A DNA stretch of 17,984 nt. It comes from Croceibacterium_A sp044506885 (GTDB lineage: Bacteria; Pseudomonadota; Alphaproteobacteria; Sphingomonadales; Sphingomonadaceae). Where the stretch lies: positions 1-17,984 of the forward strand of contig JBIQKC010000051.1 in the NCBI GenBank assembly GCA_044506885.1. The letters run 5' to 3'. Position numbers and translations under genes: made by a program. This document shows, in pieces, positions 12,250 to 17,984 of the stretch. A model generated the notes under the pieces. It was given only the letters and a program-made list of their open reading frames with translations, had not been told where the DNA came from and searched no databases. How positions within the stretch are numbered: the first letter of the stretch is position 1; every line of letters starts with the position of its first letter.

Positions 12250-13313
12250 GCGCAGCCTCCGCCTCGCCTTCGCGCCGCGCGGCGCAGGCGGTGGACGCCC
12301 TGCGCCACGGCTGGCCGCTCGCCGTCGGCCGCGCGCCGCTGCTGCTGCCGGTCGAAACCGCGCCGGGAGCGGCGCGCTCGCCGCTGGCGCTGATCTCCGC
12401 CGCGCGCGCCGCCACCCTCAAGCTCGCCAACCAGCGCGAGGCGGCGCACGGCCACGCGCCGGTGCTGGTCCGCGCCGCCGAGCCGCTCGACCTTGCCGCC
12501 GCACGCGCGCTGGCCGATCCCGCGCTCGACCTTACCGCGCCGCTCAAGGGCCCGTTCCTGGCCGAGCCCCTGCCGTGGGCCGACGAGGCGGTCGCCGCCC
12601 TGGAACTGGCGCGCATCGCCGGATTGCTGCCCGCGTTCCTCGTCGCGCCCGAGGAAGCGGGAGAGCCGCTGGCGCTGGGTCCGGCCGACGTCGCCGCTTT
12701 CCTCGATCCCGCGCGCCTCGCCGTGGCCGCCCGCGCGCGCCTGCCGGTCGCGGCGGCCGAAGACGCCGAAGTGCTGGTGTTCCGCAGCCCCGACGACATC
12801 CGCGAGCATGTCGCGCTGGTGATCGGCCGCCAGACCTCCGAACGCGCGCCGCTGGTGCGGCTGCATTCCGAATGCCTGACCGGGGACATCCTCGGCTCGC
12901 TGCGCTGCGATTGCGGGCCGCAGCTTCACGGGGCGCTTCACGCAATGGCGGAGGAGGCGCAAGCCGGCGGCTGGGGGGCGCTGCTGTACCTCAGGCAGGA
13001 GGGGCGCGGCATCGGGCTGGTCAACAAGCTGCGCGCCTATCGCTTGCAGGACGAAGGCTTCGACACGCTCGAAGCCAACCGCCGCCTCGGCCTGCCGGAG
13101 GAAGCGCGCGATTTCCCGGTCGCGGCGCGGATGCTCGATCTGATCGGCGCGCGCGCGATCCGGCTGATGACCAACAACCCGGCCAAGGTCGCCGCGCTCG
13201 AAGCGGCGGGAATTGCGGTGGTGGAACGCGTGCCGCACAGCCTGCCCGCCAATCCGCACAACGCGCGCTACCTCGCCACCAAGCGCGATCGCGCCGGCCA
13301 CCTGATCGACTGA
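12198..13313 (+). CDS. ribA: GTP cyclohydrolase II with degenerate DHBP-synthase-like N-terminal region
   Basis: RibA opens GTP in the first step of riboflavin synthesis. With the GTG at 12198 the product is 371 residues. The C-terminal half is a complete GTP cyclohydrolase II: LVRLHSECLTGDILGSLRCDCG (zinc ligands C226, C237, C239), YLRQEGRGIGLVNKLRAY, an LMTNNPAKV segment and PHSLPANPHNARYL. The N-terminal 190 residues start like RibB-type proteins (DALRHGWPLAVG) but lack acidic DHBP-synthase motifs, so that activity is not expected. The start is uncertain. GTG 12198 has a GAGGAG 8 bases upstream but overlaps xthA by 52 bases. GTG 12291 cuts a helix that looks conserved. A CTG at 12246 has GGAG 8 bases upstream and overlaps the xthA stop as CTGA. 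The stop overlaps the next ATG (TGATG). Confidence 0.9.
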   Translation: MGPAIGPRSAGDGVRSLSAASASPSRRAAQAVDALRHGWPLAVGRAPLLLPVETAPGAARSPLALISAARAATLKLANQREAAHGHAPVLVRAAEPLDLAAARALADPALDLTAPLKGPFLAEPLPWADEAVAALELARIAGLLPAFLVAPEEAGEPLALGPADVAAFLDPARLAVAARARLPVAAAEDAEVLVFRSPDDIREHVALVIGRQTSERAPLVRLHSECLTGDILGSLRCDCGPQLHGALHAMAEEAQAGGWGALLYLRQEGRGIGLVNKLRAYRLQDEGFDTLEANRRLGLPEEARDFPVAARMLDLIGARAIRLMTNNPAKVAALEAAGIAVVERVPHSLPANPHNARYLATKRDRAGHLID

Positions 13314-13813
13314 TGGCCTGGTCGATCCGCAACGAGCGTCCCGGCGACGAACCCGCCATCGCAGCGCTCACCGGCGCGGCGTTCCGCGATGCGCCGCACG
13401 GCGACGGCGGCGAGGTGGCGATCGTCGAGCGCCTGCGCGCCGACGGCGACCTCACGCTCTCGCTGGTGGCGGAAAACCTCGACCGCGCAATCGTCGGCCA
13501 CATCGCGTTCTCGCCCGTGACGATTTCGGACGGAACGCCCGGCTGGTACGGCCTCGGCCCGATGTCGGTCATTCCGCTGCGCCAGCGCGCCGGCATCGGC
13601 TCGGCGCTGATCCGCGAGGGCCTTTCCCGCCTCGGGGGCATCGGCGCAAGCGGCTGCGTGGTGCTCGGCGATCCGGCCTACTACGGCCGCTTCGGCTTCG
13701 GGCACGATCCGGCGCTGACTTATCCCGGCCCGCCGGCGGAATACTTCCAGAGGCTGGTATTACAGGGGACCGCGCCCGCCGGCACGGTGCGCTACGCCCC
13801 CGCTTTCGGCTGA
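13313..13813 (+). CDS. GNAT-family N-acetyltransferase (YhbS-like)
   Basis: The 166-residue protein has the GNAT fold. An N-terminal strand and helix (IRNERPGDEPAIAALTGAAF) are followed by VGHIAFSPVTISDG and WYGLGPMSVIPLRQRAGIGSALIREGL (about 82-108), which includes the acetyl-CoA pyrophosphate loop RQRAGIG. GCVVLGDPAYYGRFGFG comes next, then a C-terminal EYFQRLVLQG. The GDPAYYGRFGF segment is characteristic of the YhbS-type subgroup. The acetyl acceptor is unknown. The ATG at 13313 shares its A with the ribA stop (TGATG), so the gene is coupled to ribA, though no link to riboflavin is implied. It converges on the beta-helix gene with only 3 bases between the stops, where GCTGA-CCG-TCAGC forms a small palindrome. 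Confidence 0.88.
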   Translation: MAWSIRNERPGDEPAIAALTGAAFRDAPHGDGGEVAIVERLRADGDLTLSLVAENLDRAIVGHIAFSPVTISDGTPGWYGLGPMSVIPLRQRAGIGSALIREGLSRLGGIGASGCVVLGDPAYYGRFGFGHDPALTYPGPPAEYFQRLVLQGTAPAGTVRYAPAFG

Positions 13814-13816
13814 CCG

Positions 13817-14803
13817 TCAGCGCCGCTCCAGCCGCCCGAGGCCCGGCCCCAGCGCGTTCTCGCCCAGCGCCAGCGCATCGCCCGACCAGTCGGCGACGAA
13901 CCAGGTGTTGCGCTCCACGCCCGGCGCGAGGCGCGCATCGTTGGCGGCGATCACCAGGCCCGCGCTCGAATGCGCCTTGCCTTCGGCGGCGACGGCGATG
14001 AACGCGGAGTAGTTTTCCTTGTCGCGGCCCTGGACGAACCAGTTGTTGCTGATCTGCCCCGTGGCCCCGCCGGGCAGGTCGATCATGTAGTTGGTGCCGC
14101 GCCCGCGCGCGTCGTCGAAGCTGGAGCTGGCGATCTCCACCCGTGCGGCGCGGCTTTTCACGTAATGGCCGCCGCGCCCTTCCTCGAACCGGGTGCGCGT
14201 CACCCGCAGCAGGCCGTAGTTGCCGATGTAGATCGAATGGGCGCAGCCGCCCGAGCCCTCGCATGTGCCGAGGCGGCTGAAAGTGGATCGGTCTATCACG
14301 ATCCGCCCGTTCGGATCCTCCGCGGTGAGGATGCCCTGCTGGCTGTCGCGGAACCACGATTCGGCCACGGTCAGGTTGCCCCGTTCCAGCCGGATGCCGG
14401 CGCCGTTGAAGTCGGGCACGCGGATGTTCTGGAACACCAGGCCGGAAACTTCCGCCCCGCGCCCGCGCAGGACCAGCGCCGCCTTGCTCTCGCACGCCGC
14501 GCCGTCGAAGATCGCCGCGCCGGGCTCGACGGAAAGGTAGGCGACATGGCCCGCCGTCTGCACCGCGCAGTCCGCGTGGCGGCCGGGCGCGATCGCGATC
14601 GTCCCGCGCGTATCGCCGATCGCATCGACCGCCTGTTGCAGCCGCTCGAACCCCTGCCCGGTCTCGACCACGGTGAAGCGCGCCGCCTGCCTCTGCTGCG
14701 CGAACAGCGCGCCGAGCGGAATGGCGCAGACAGCCAGCGCGGCGAGCAGCCACAGGGCTTTCGGCACGGGGCGGCGGAAGCGCGGCGCGGCGGAGCGGTC
14801 CAT
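13817..14803 (-). CDS. Membrane-anchored right-handed parallel beta-helix protein
   Basis: The 328-residue protein has a basic N-terminus (MDRSAAPRFRRPVPK), then one hydrophobic segment (about 16-36, ALWLLAALAVCAIPLGALFA) that acts as a signal anchor or signal peptide. The rest is a run of short repeats of the pectate-lyase-like beta-helix type: AALVLRGRGAEVSGLVFQNI, then GAGIRLERGNLTVAESWF, GRIVIDRSTFSRL, LLRVTRTRFEEG and ARVEIASSSFDDA. No catalytic residues of a known lyase can be named, so the function is open; binding or processing of a periplasmic polysaccharide is a guess. The ATG at 14803 is chosen because it gives the basic leader before the hydrophobic segment. It is 34 bases downstream of the ribbon-helix-helix gene on the same strand. 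Confidence 0.8.
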   Translation of the reverse strand: MDRSAAPRFRRPVPKALWLLAALAVCAIPLGALFAQQRQAARFTVVETGQGFERLQQAVDAIGDTRGTIAIAPGRHADCAVQTAGHVAYLSVEPGAAIFDGAACESKAALVLRGRGAEVSGLVFQNIRVPDFNGAGIRLERGNLTVAESWFRDSQQGILTAEDPNGRIVIDRSTFSRLGTCEGSGGCAHSIYIGNYGLLRVTRTRFEEGRGGHYVKSRAARVEIASSSFDDARGRGTNYMIDLPGGATGQISNNWFVQGRDKENYSAFIAVAAEGKAHSSAGLVIAANDARLAPGVERNTWFVADWSGDALALGENALGPGLGRLERR

Positions 14804-14837
14804 TGCGCCAGTGTAACGACGAGGAGTTAAAGGCCGG

Positions 14838-15044
14838 CTAAGCGGAATTGTCCCTCGGCGGCCTGCCGCGCCTCGCCGGTTCCGCTGCCGGCACCCTGAT
14901 CCCGCGCCGGGCCAGCGCCTCGCGCAGCAGCATCTCCAGCTCCGCGTTGACCGAGCGCAGCTCCTGCGCCGCCAGCCGCTCGACCGCCGCGTGGAGCGCG
15001 GGGTCGAGACGGAGAGCGAAGGCCTTCTTGGTGGCGGTCGGCAT
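14838..15044 (-). CDS. Ribbon-helix-helix (Arc/CopG-type) DNA-binding protein
   Basis: The 68-residue protein has a basic beta strand (KKAFALRLDP, 6-15), then two helices (ALHAAVERLAAQELRSVNAE and LEMLLREALARRG), the standard RHH layout. The SVNAELEMLLREAL segment resembles Arc-type members. A proline/arginine-rich tail ends the protein. Such proteins dimerise and bind short inverted repeats. It lies 17 bases downstream of the SPFH gene and is probably cotranscribed with it. The AT-rich palindrome ahead of the SPFH gene (15985-16018) is a natural candidate operator, but this is inference. An antitoxin role is unlikely because its partner is not a toxin. Confidence 0.82.
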   Translation of the reverse strand: MPTATKKAFALRLDPALHAAVERLAAQELRSVNAELEMLLREALARRGIRVPAAEPARRGRPPRDNSA

Positions 15045-15061
15045 CGATCCGTTCCCGCGCC

Positions 15062-15973
15062 CTACTGGTACAGCGTGCCCGCGTTCACCACCGGGTTCAC
15101 CTCACGCTCTCCGCACAACACGACCATCAGGTTGCTGACCATGGCCGCCCGGCGCTCGTCGTCGAGGTGGACCACGCCGTCCTCGCTGAGCTTGGTAAGC
15201 GCCATTTCCACCATGCTCACCGCGCCCAGCACCAGCTTGGCCCGCGCGGCGATCACCGCCTCGGCCTGCTGCCGCCGCAACATCGCCCCGGCGATCTCGG
15301 GCGCATAGGCGAGGTGCGTGAGGCCCGCCTCGTCGACGACGATGCCGGCATGCGACAGGCGTTCGTTGAGCTCCTCGCGCAGCTCCGCGTTGACGATGTC
15401 GCCATCGGACCTGAGCGTGGTCTCGTTTTCCTCGATGTCGTCGTACGGATGGCGCGAGGCGACGGTGCGCAGCCCGGCTTCGATCTGGATGTTCACGAAC
15501 TGCTTGTAATCGTCGACGTCGAACGCCGCCTGCGCGGTGTCGGCCACGCGCCAGACCACGTTGCACGCCACTTCGATCGGATTGCCGCGCAGGTCGTTCA
15601 CCTTGACCCGCTCGGAATGCTGATTGTGCTGGCGGACCGAGATCTTCTTGCGCCCGATCCACGGCCAGACCCAGCGCAGGCCTTGCACCCGCTCGGTGCC
15701 CCGGTATTCGCCGAACAGTGTGATGACCGCCGACATGTTCGGCTGAATCATGAAGAATCCGAACAGGATGAACAGAAACAGGATCAGCCCGCCGATCCAG
15801 CCGAGAGCCCAAAGCGCAACCGGCCCGCCGTACTCGATCGACCCGCCGAAGGAGGCGAAGGCGAAGATCGTCCACGGAATCAGCGCCAGCCAGACGAACA
15901 GCATCAGATACCCGTTGGACGTGCTCGCCGCTCGCTCACGACTGCGTGCGATGCCCTGTTTCCCCTCGACCAT
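15062..15973 (-). CDS. SPFH / band-7 domain membrane protein
   Basis: SPFH proteins (stomatin, prohibitin, flotillin, HflK/C) form membrane-attached ring assemblies linked to protein quality control and membrane organisation. The 303-residue product has two hydrophobic segments (about 22-43 and 50-76, ending FILFGFFMIQPN). The SPFH core follows directly: AVITLFGEYRGTERVQGLRWVWPW, then ISVRQHNQHSERVKVNDLRGNPIEVACNVVWRV, and an ELNERLSHAGIVVDEAGLTHLAY stretch. A helical, alanine-rich C-terminus ends at NAGTLYQ. The specific partner is unknown. The ATG at 15973 has a strong AAGGAG 7 bases upstream. The AT-rich inverted repeat 15985-16018 touches that Shine-Dalgarno. The RHH gene follows, and the pair forms a small operon after recQ. 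Confidence 0.9.
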   Translation of the reverse strand: MVEGKQGIARSRERAASTSNGYLMLFVWLALIPWTIFAFASFGGSIEYGGPVALWALGWIGGLILFLFILFGFFMIQPNMSAVITLFGEYRGTERVQGLRWVWPWIGRKKISVRQHNQHSERVKVNDLRGNPIEVACNVVWRVADTAQAAFDVDDYKQFVNIQIEAGLRTVASRHPYDDIEENETTLRSDGDIVNAELREELNERLSHAGIVVDEAGLTHLAYAPEIAGAMLRRQQAEAVIAARAKLVLGAVSMVEMALTKLSEDGVVHLDDERRAAMVSNLMVVLCGEREVNPVVNAGTLYQ

Positions 15974-15984
15974 GACGAATCTCC

Positions 15985-16018
15985 TTCGATATAATTATGA
16001 TATTATTTTTATATCGAA
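15985..16018 (-). promoter_or_regulatory. AT-rich inverted repeat in the SPFH promoter / leader
   Basis: TTCGATATAA (15985-15994) and TTATATCGAA (16009-16018) form a perfect 10-bp inverted repeat with a 14-base spacer, in an AT-rich island amid GC-rich sequence. A second dyad, ATAAT-N6-ATTAT (15991-16006), is nested within. In the transcript the 3' arm runs straight into the GGAG of the ribosome-binding site. It could be a repressor operator, for example for the cotranscribed RHH protein, or an AU-rich hairpin controlling translation. Promoter boxes must also lie in this AT-rich stretch but cannot be fixed uniquely. Confidence 0.55.
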
Positions 16019-16042
16019 CGAAGATGGTTGCAAGCGAAATCG

Positions 16043-17827
16043 TCAGTGCCTGCGGATCACGTCGAGGAACGCCTCCCCGTAAGCCTCGAGCTTGCGCGCG
16101 CCGACGCCGGAAATCGCGCCCATCGCGGCCAGCGTCGCGGGGCGCGCCGCCGCCATCTCGCGCAATACGGCATCGTGGAAGATCACGTAGGGCGGAACCT
16201 GCGCTTCGGCGGCGAGGTCGCGCCGCAGCGCCCGCAGCGCTTCGAACAGCGGATCGCCGACCGGATTGGGCGCCTGCTCGCGCCGGCGGCGTTCCTTGCG
16301 CGTAGGCGGCGGCTGGACGATCTCGACCTGCGCCTCGCCCTTCAGGATCGCGCGGGCGTCTCCGGCCAGCCTCAGCCCGCCGTGCTCGGTCGCCACCAGG
16401 CAGCCGCGCGCCTGCAATGCCCGGCTCAGCGGCTGGAGCAGCCTGGCCTCCTCGCCGCCGACGATGCCGAACACGCTCAGCCGGTCGTGCCCGCGCTGGG
16501 CCACACGCTCGTCCGCTGCGCCGGTCAGTACTTTCTGCACATGGCCGAAGCCGAAGCTCTGCCCGGTGCGATAGACCGCGCTCAGCAGCTTGCGCGCCAG
16601 CTCCGTGGCGTCGATCACGCTCGGCGCCTCGAGGCAGTTGTCGCAATTGCCGCAGCGCTCCGGCGGGTTCTCGCCGAAATGGCGCAGCAGCACGGCCCGG
16701 CGGCATGTCGGCGTTTCGACCAGCCGCGTCAGCGCATCGAGCCGCGCCCGTTCGCCCGCCTGCCGCGCCTCGTCGATTTCGGACAATCGCTGGCGCGCCT
16801 GCGCGAAGTCGCCCGCGGCCCACAGCATCAGCGCCAGCGCCGGATCCCCGTCGCGCCCCGCGCGGCCGGTTTCCTGATAATAGGCCTCGATCGACTTCGG
16901 GATTCCCGCATGGGCGACGAAGCGCACGTCCGGCTTGTCGATGCCCATGCCGAAGGCGACAGTCGCCACCATCACCATGTCCTCGCTGGCGACGAAGGCG
17001 GCCTGGTTGGCCGCGCGCACATCGGGCGGCAGGCCGGCGTGATAGGGCAGCACCGGCCGCCCGCTCGCCGACCCCAGCTTCGCGGCGAGATCCTCGGTCT
17101 TCCTGCGCGTCGGCGCGTAGACGATGCCGGGGCCGGGCTGCTCGGCCAGCAGCGCCGCCAGTTGGCGCGCGCCGTTTTCGCGGTGGCGGATGGCGTAGCG
17201 GATGTTGGGCCGGTCGAACCCGGCGACGATCAGCCCCTCCTCCGGTATCCCGAGCTGCGCCAGGATGTCGGCCCGCGTATGCGCGTCCGCCGTCGCCGTC
17301 AGCGCCAGCCGGGGGACGCGCGGGAACGCATCCATCAGCGGCCGCAGCAGGCGATAGTCGGGGCGGAAGTCGTGCCCCCATTCCGAAACGCAATGCGCTT
17401 CGTCCACCGCGAACAGCGCCAGCGGGGCGGCGCCGAGCAATTCGCGGAAATGCCCCTGGCTGGCGCGTTCCGGCGCGACGTAGAGCAGGTCCAGCTCGCC
17501 CGCGCGAAAGGCGTCGATCGTCGCCATGCGGTCGTCGTCCACGCTGGTAAGCGTCGCGGCGCGAATGCCGTTCGCGCGCGCGGCGCGAAGCTGATCGTGC
17601 ATCAAGGCGATCAGCGGTGAAATGACGATGCAGGTTCCCGGCAGCATTGTTGCAGGCAACTGATAGGTCAGCGACTTGCCCGCCCCCGTGGGCATCACCG
17701 CCAGCGTCGATCGCCCCGCGAGCACCCGCTCGACAACCTGCGGCTGCACACCGCGAAAGGCGGGAAAGCCGAACACCCGCCGCAGCGCGGCCTCGGCCTC
17801 GTCCATTCGTTCGGCGACCTGCGTCAT
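16043..17827 (-). CDS. recQ: ATP-dependent DNA helicase RecQ
   Basis: RecQ unwinds DNA 3' to 5' in recombination and fork repair. The 594-residue product is full length. The Q-motif region is FGFPAFRGVQPQVVE (19-33). Walker A is MPTGAGKS (45-52). Motif II is VDEAHCVSEWGHDFRPDY (141-158, DEAH at 142-145). LALTATAD and the motif VI segment EAYYQETGRAGRDG follow. The RecQ zinc site (CRRAVLLRHFGE with CGNCDNC) precedes a winged-helix RQC domain. A C-terminal HRDC domain is present (about 515-594). The ATG at 17827 is used; a second Met at residue 8 (17806) is possible. It is 69 bases upstream of the SPFH gene on the same strand and diverges from the partial gene at the right edge. Confidence 0.96.
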   Translation of the reverse strand: MTQVAERMDEAEAALRRVFGFPAFRGVQPQVVERVLAGRSTLAVMPTGAGKSLTYQLPATMLPGTCIVISPLIALMHDQLRAARANGIRAATLTSVDDDRMATIDAFRAGELDLLYVAPERASQGHFRELLGAAPLALFAVDEAHCVSEWGHDFRPDYRLLRPLMDAFPRVPRLALTATADAHTRADILAQLGIPEEGLIVAGFDRPNIRYAIRHRENGARQLAALLAEQPGPGIVYAPTRRKTEDLAAKLGSASGRPVLPYHAGLPPDVRAANQAAFVASEDMVMVATVAFGMGIDKPDVRFVAHAGIPKSIEAYYQETGRAGRDGDPALALMLWAAGDFAQARQRLSEIDEARQAGERARLDALTRLVETPTCRRAVLLRHFGENPPERCGNCDNCLEAPSVIDATELARKLLSAVYRTGQSFGFGHVQKVLTGAADERVAQRGHDRLSVFGIVGGEEARLLQPLSRALQARGCLVATEHGGLRLAGDARAILKGEAQVEIVQPPPTRKERRRREQAPNPVGDPLFEALRALRRDLAAEAQVPPYVIFHDAVLREMAAARPATLAAMGAISGVGARKLEAYGEAFLDVIRRH

Positions 17828-17914
17828 GGGCGAAGCTGTGGCAGATCGTTTCGCCTGCTGGAACCGCCGCTGCCCGGATTTTGCCGTTTTCTTGAAATCG
17901 GCGCTGGGCTAGGG

Positions 17915-17925
17915 TCAGGACCCAT
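17915..17925. repeat. Short motif TCAGGACCCAT, reverse copy of 9057-9067, within GGGTC-AG-GACCC
   Basis: The 11 bases are the exact reverse complement of the motif before the rluA-like gene. Here they belong to a small palindrome GGGTC-AG-GACCC (17912-17923), preceded by CTA and followed by ATTAA, in the recQ / right-edge divergent region (17828-17949). It may be a dispersed genomic repeat or a shared regulatory site. Two copies are too few to decide. Confidence 0.45.
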
Positions 17926-17949
17926 TAACTGCACGCCCGAGGCGTCGAA

Positions 17950-17984
17950 ATGGCGAAGAGATCGGGTTCGGGCGGCCGCCGCGG
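17950..17984 (+). CDS. Start of an unidentified gene, cut by the right edge
   Basis: The ATG at 17950 is preceded by GAGG 7 bases upstream and opens a frame reading MAKRSGSGGRR to the end of the window. Eleven basic, glycine- and serine-rich residues are too few to assign a family. Basic leaders of this kind precede membrane anchors in some cell-wall synthases, but nothing here supports a particular choice. It is transcribed divergently from recQ. Confidence 0.45.
   Translation, partial: MAKRSGSGGRR

Noticed and set aside
14838..15973. Toxin-antitoxin module (RHH antitoxin plus partner)
   Set aside because: The partner is an SPFH membrane protein with two hydrophobic spans, not a known toxin, and it precedes the RHH gene.
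16028..17620. Plus-strand ORF of 530 codons antisense to recQ
   Set aside because: No recognisable domain; recQ shows every helicase motif on the opposite strand.

Overview
The window is a compact, visibly GC-rich stretch of chromosome. It most resembles an alphaproteobacterium of the order Sphingomonadales (Sphingomonas, Novosphingobium or Erythrobacter-like). This rests on gene content and protein style: a heparinase II/III-family gene between rpe and purH, a ribA with a degenerate N-terminal half, a cysteine-free bL33, and many ATGA, GTGA or TGATG stop/start overlaps. The assignment is inference from recognised families; no search was run. No transposase, phage gene, tRNA, rRNA or CRISPR array was seen, and no gene-free stretch exceeds 300 bases.

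Layout. 1-6134 is all on the minus strand. Transcription runs rpe, heparinase-like gene, purH (joined by 4-base ATGA overlaps), then a promoter region, a small membrane-protein ORF coupled to a lipobox-bearing msrA, a zinc-type Fur regulator (zur) that looks leaderless, and the 5' part of dxs, which runs off the left edge. 6135-6380 is a divergent promoter region holding four exact 11-bp-spaced GAGTT repeats. DUF2141 (+) follows, then a minus-strand pair: a DAG-kinase-like lipid kinase overlapping a protein that looks like a distant Tam41-type CDP-DAG synthase. 9083-10440 (+) carries an RluA-type pseudouridine synthase, arfB and rpmG, all translation functions. 10504-13813 (+) carries lolA, a candidate structured small RNA with its own terminator, xthA, ribA and a GNAT acetyltransferase. 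13817-17827 (-) carries an anchored beta-helix protein, a ribbon-helix-helix protein, an SPFH/band-7 membrane protein and recQ. A partial ORF (+) begins at the right edge.

How they fit together. Most genes are housekeeping: isoprenoid entry (dxs), purine synthesis (purH), pentose phosphate (rpe), riboflavin (ribA), lipoprotein transport (lolA), DNA repair (xthA, recQ) and ribosome function or rescue (rluA, arfB, rpmG). The less ordinary items are these: the lipid kinase plus Tam41-like pair, which could convert DAG to PA to CDP-DAG; the SPFH/RHH pair behind an AT-rich palindrome touching the Shine-Dalgarno; the candidate RNA at 11250-11374; the GTTCA-N6-GTTCA box shared by DUF2141 and lolA; and the small membrane ORF whose best ribosome-binding site lies one base out of frame.
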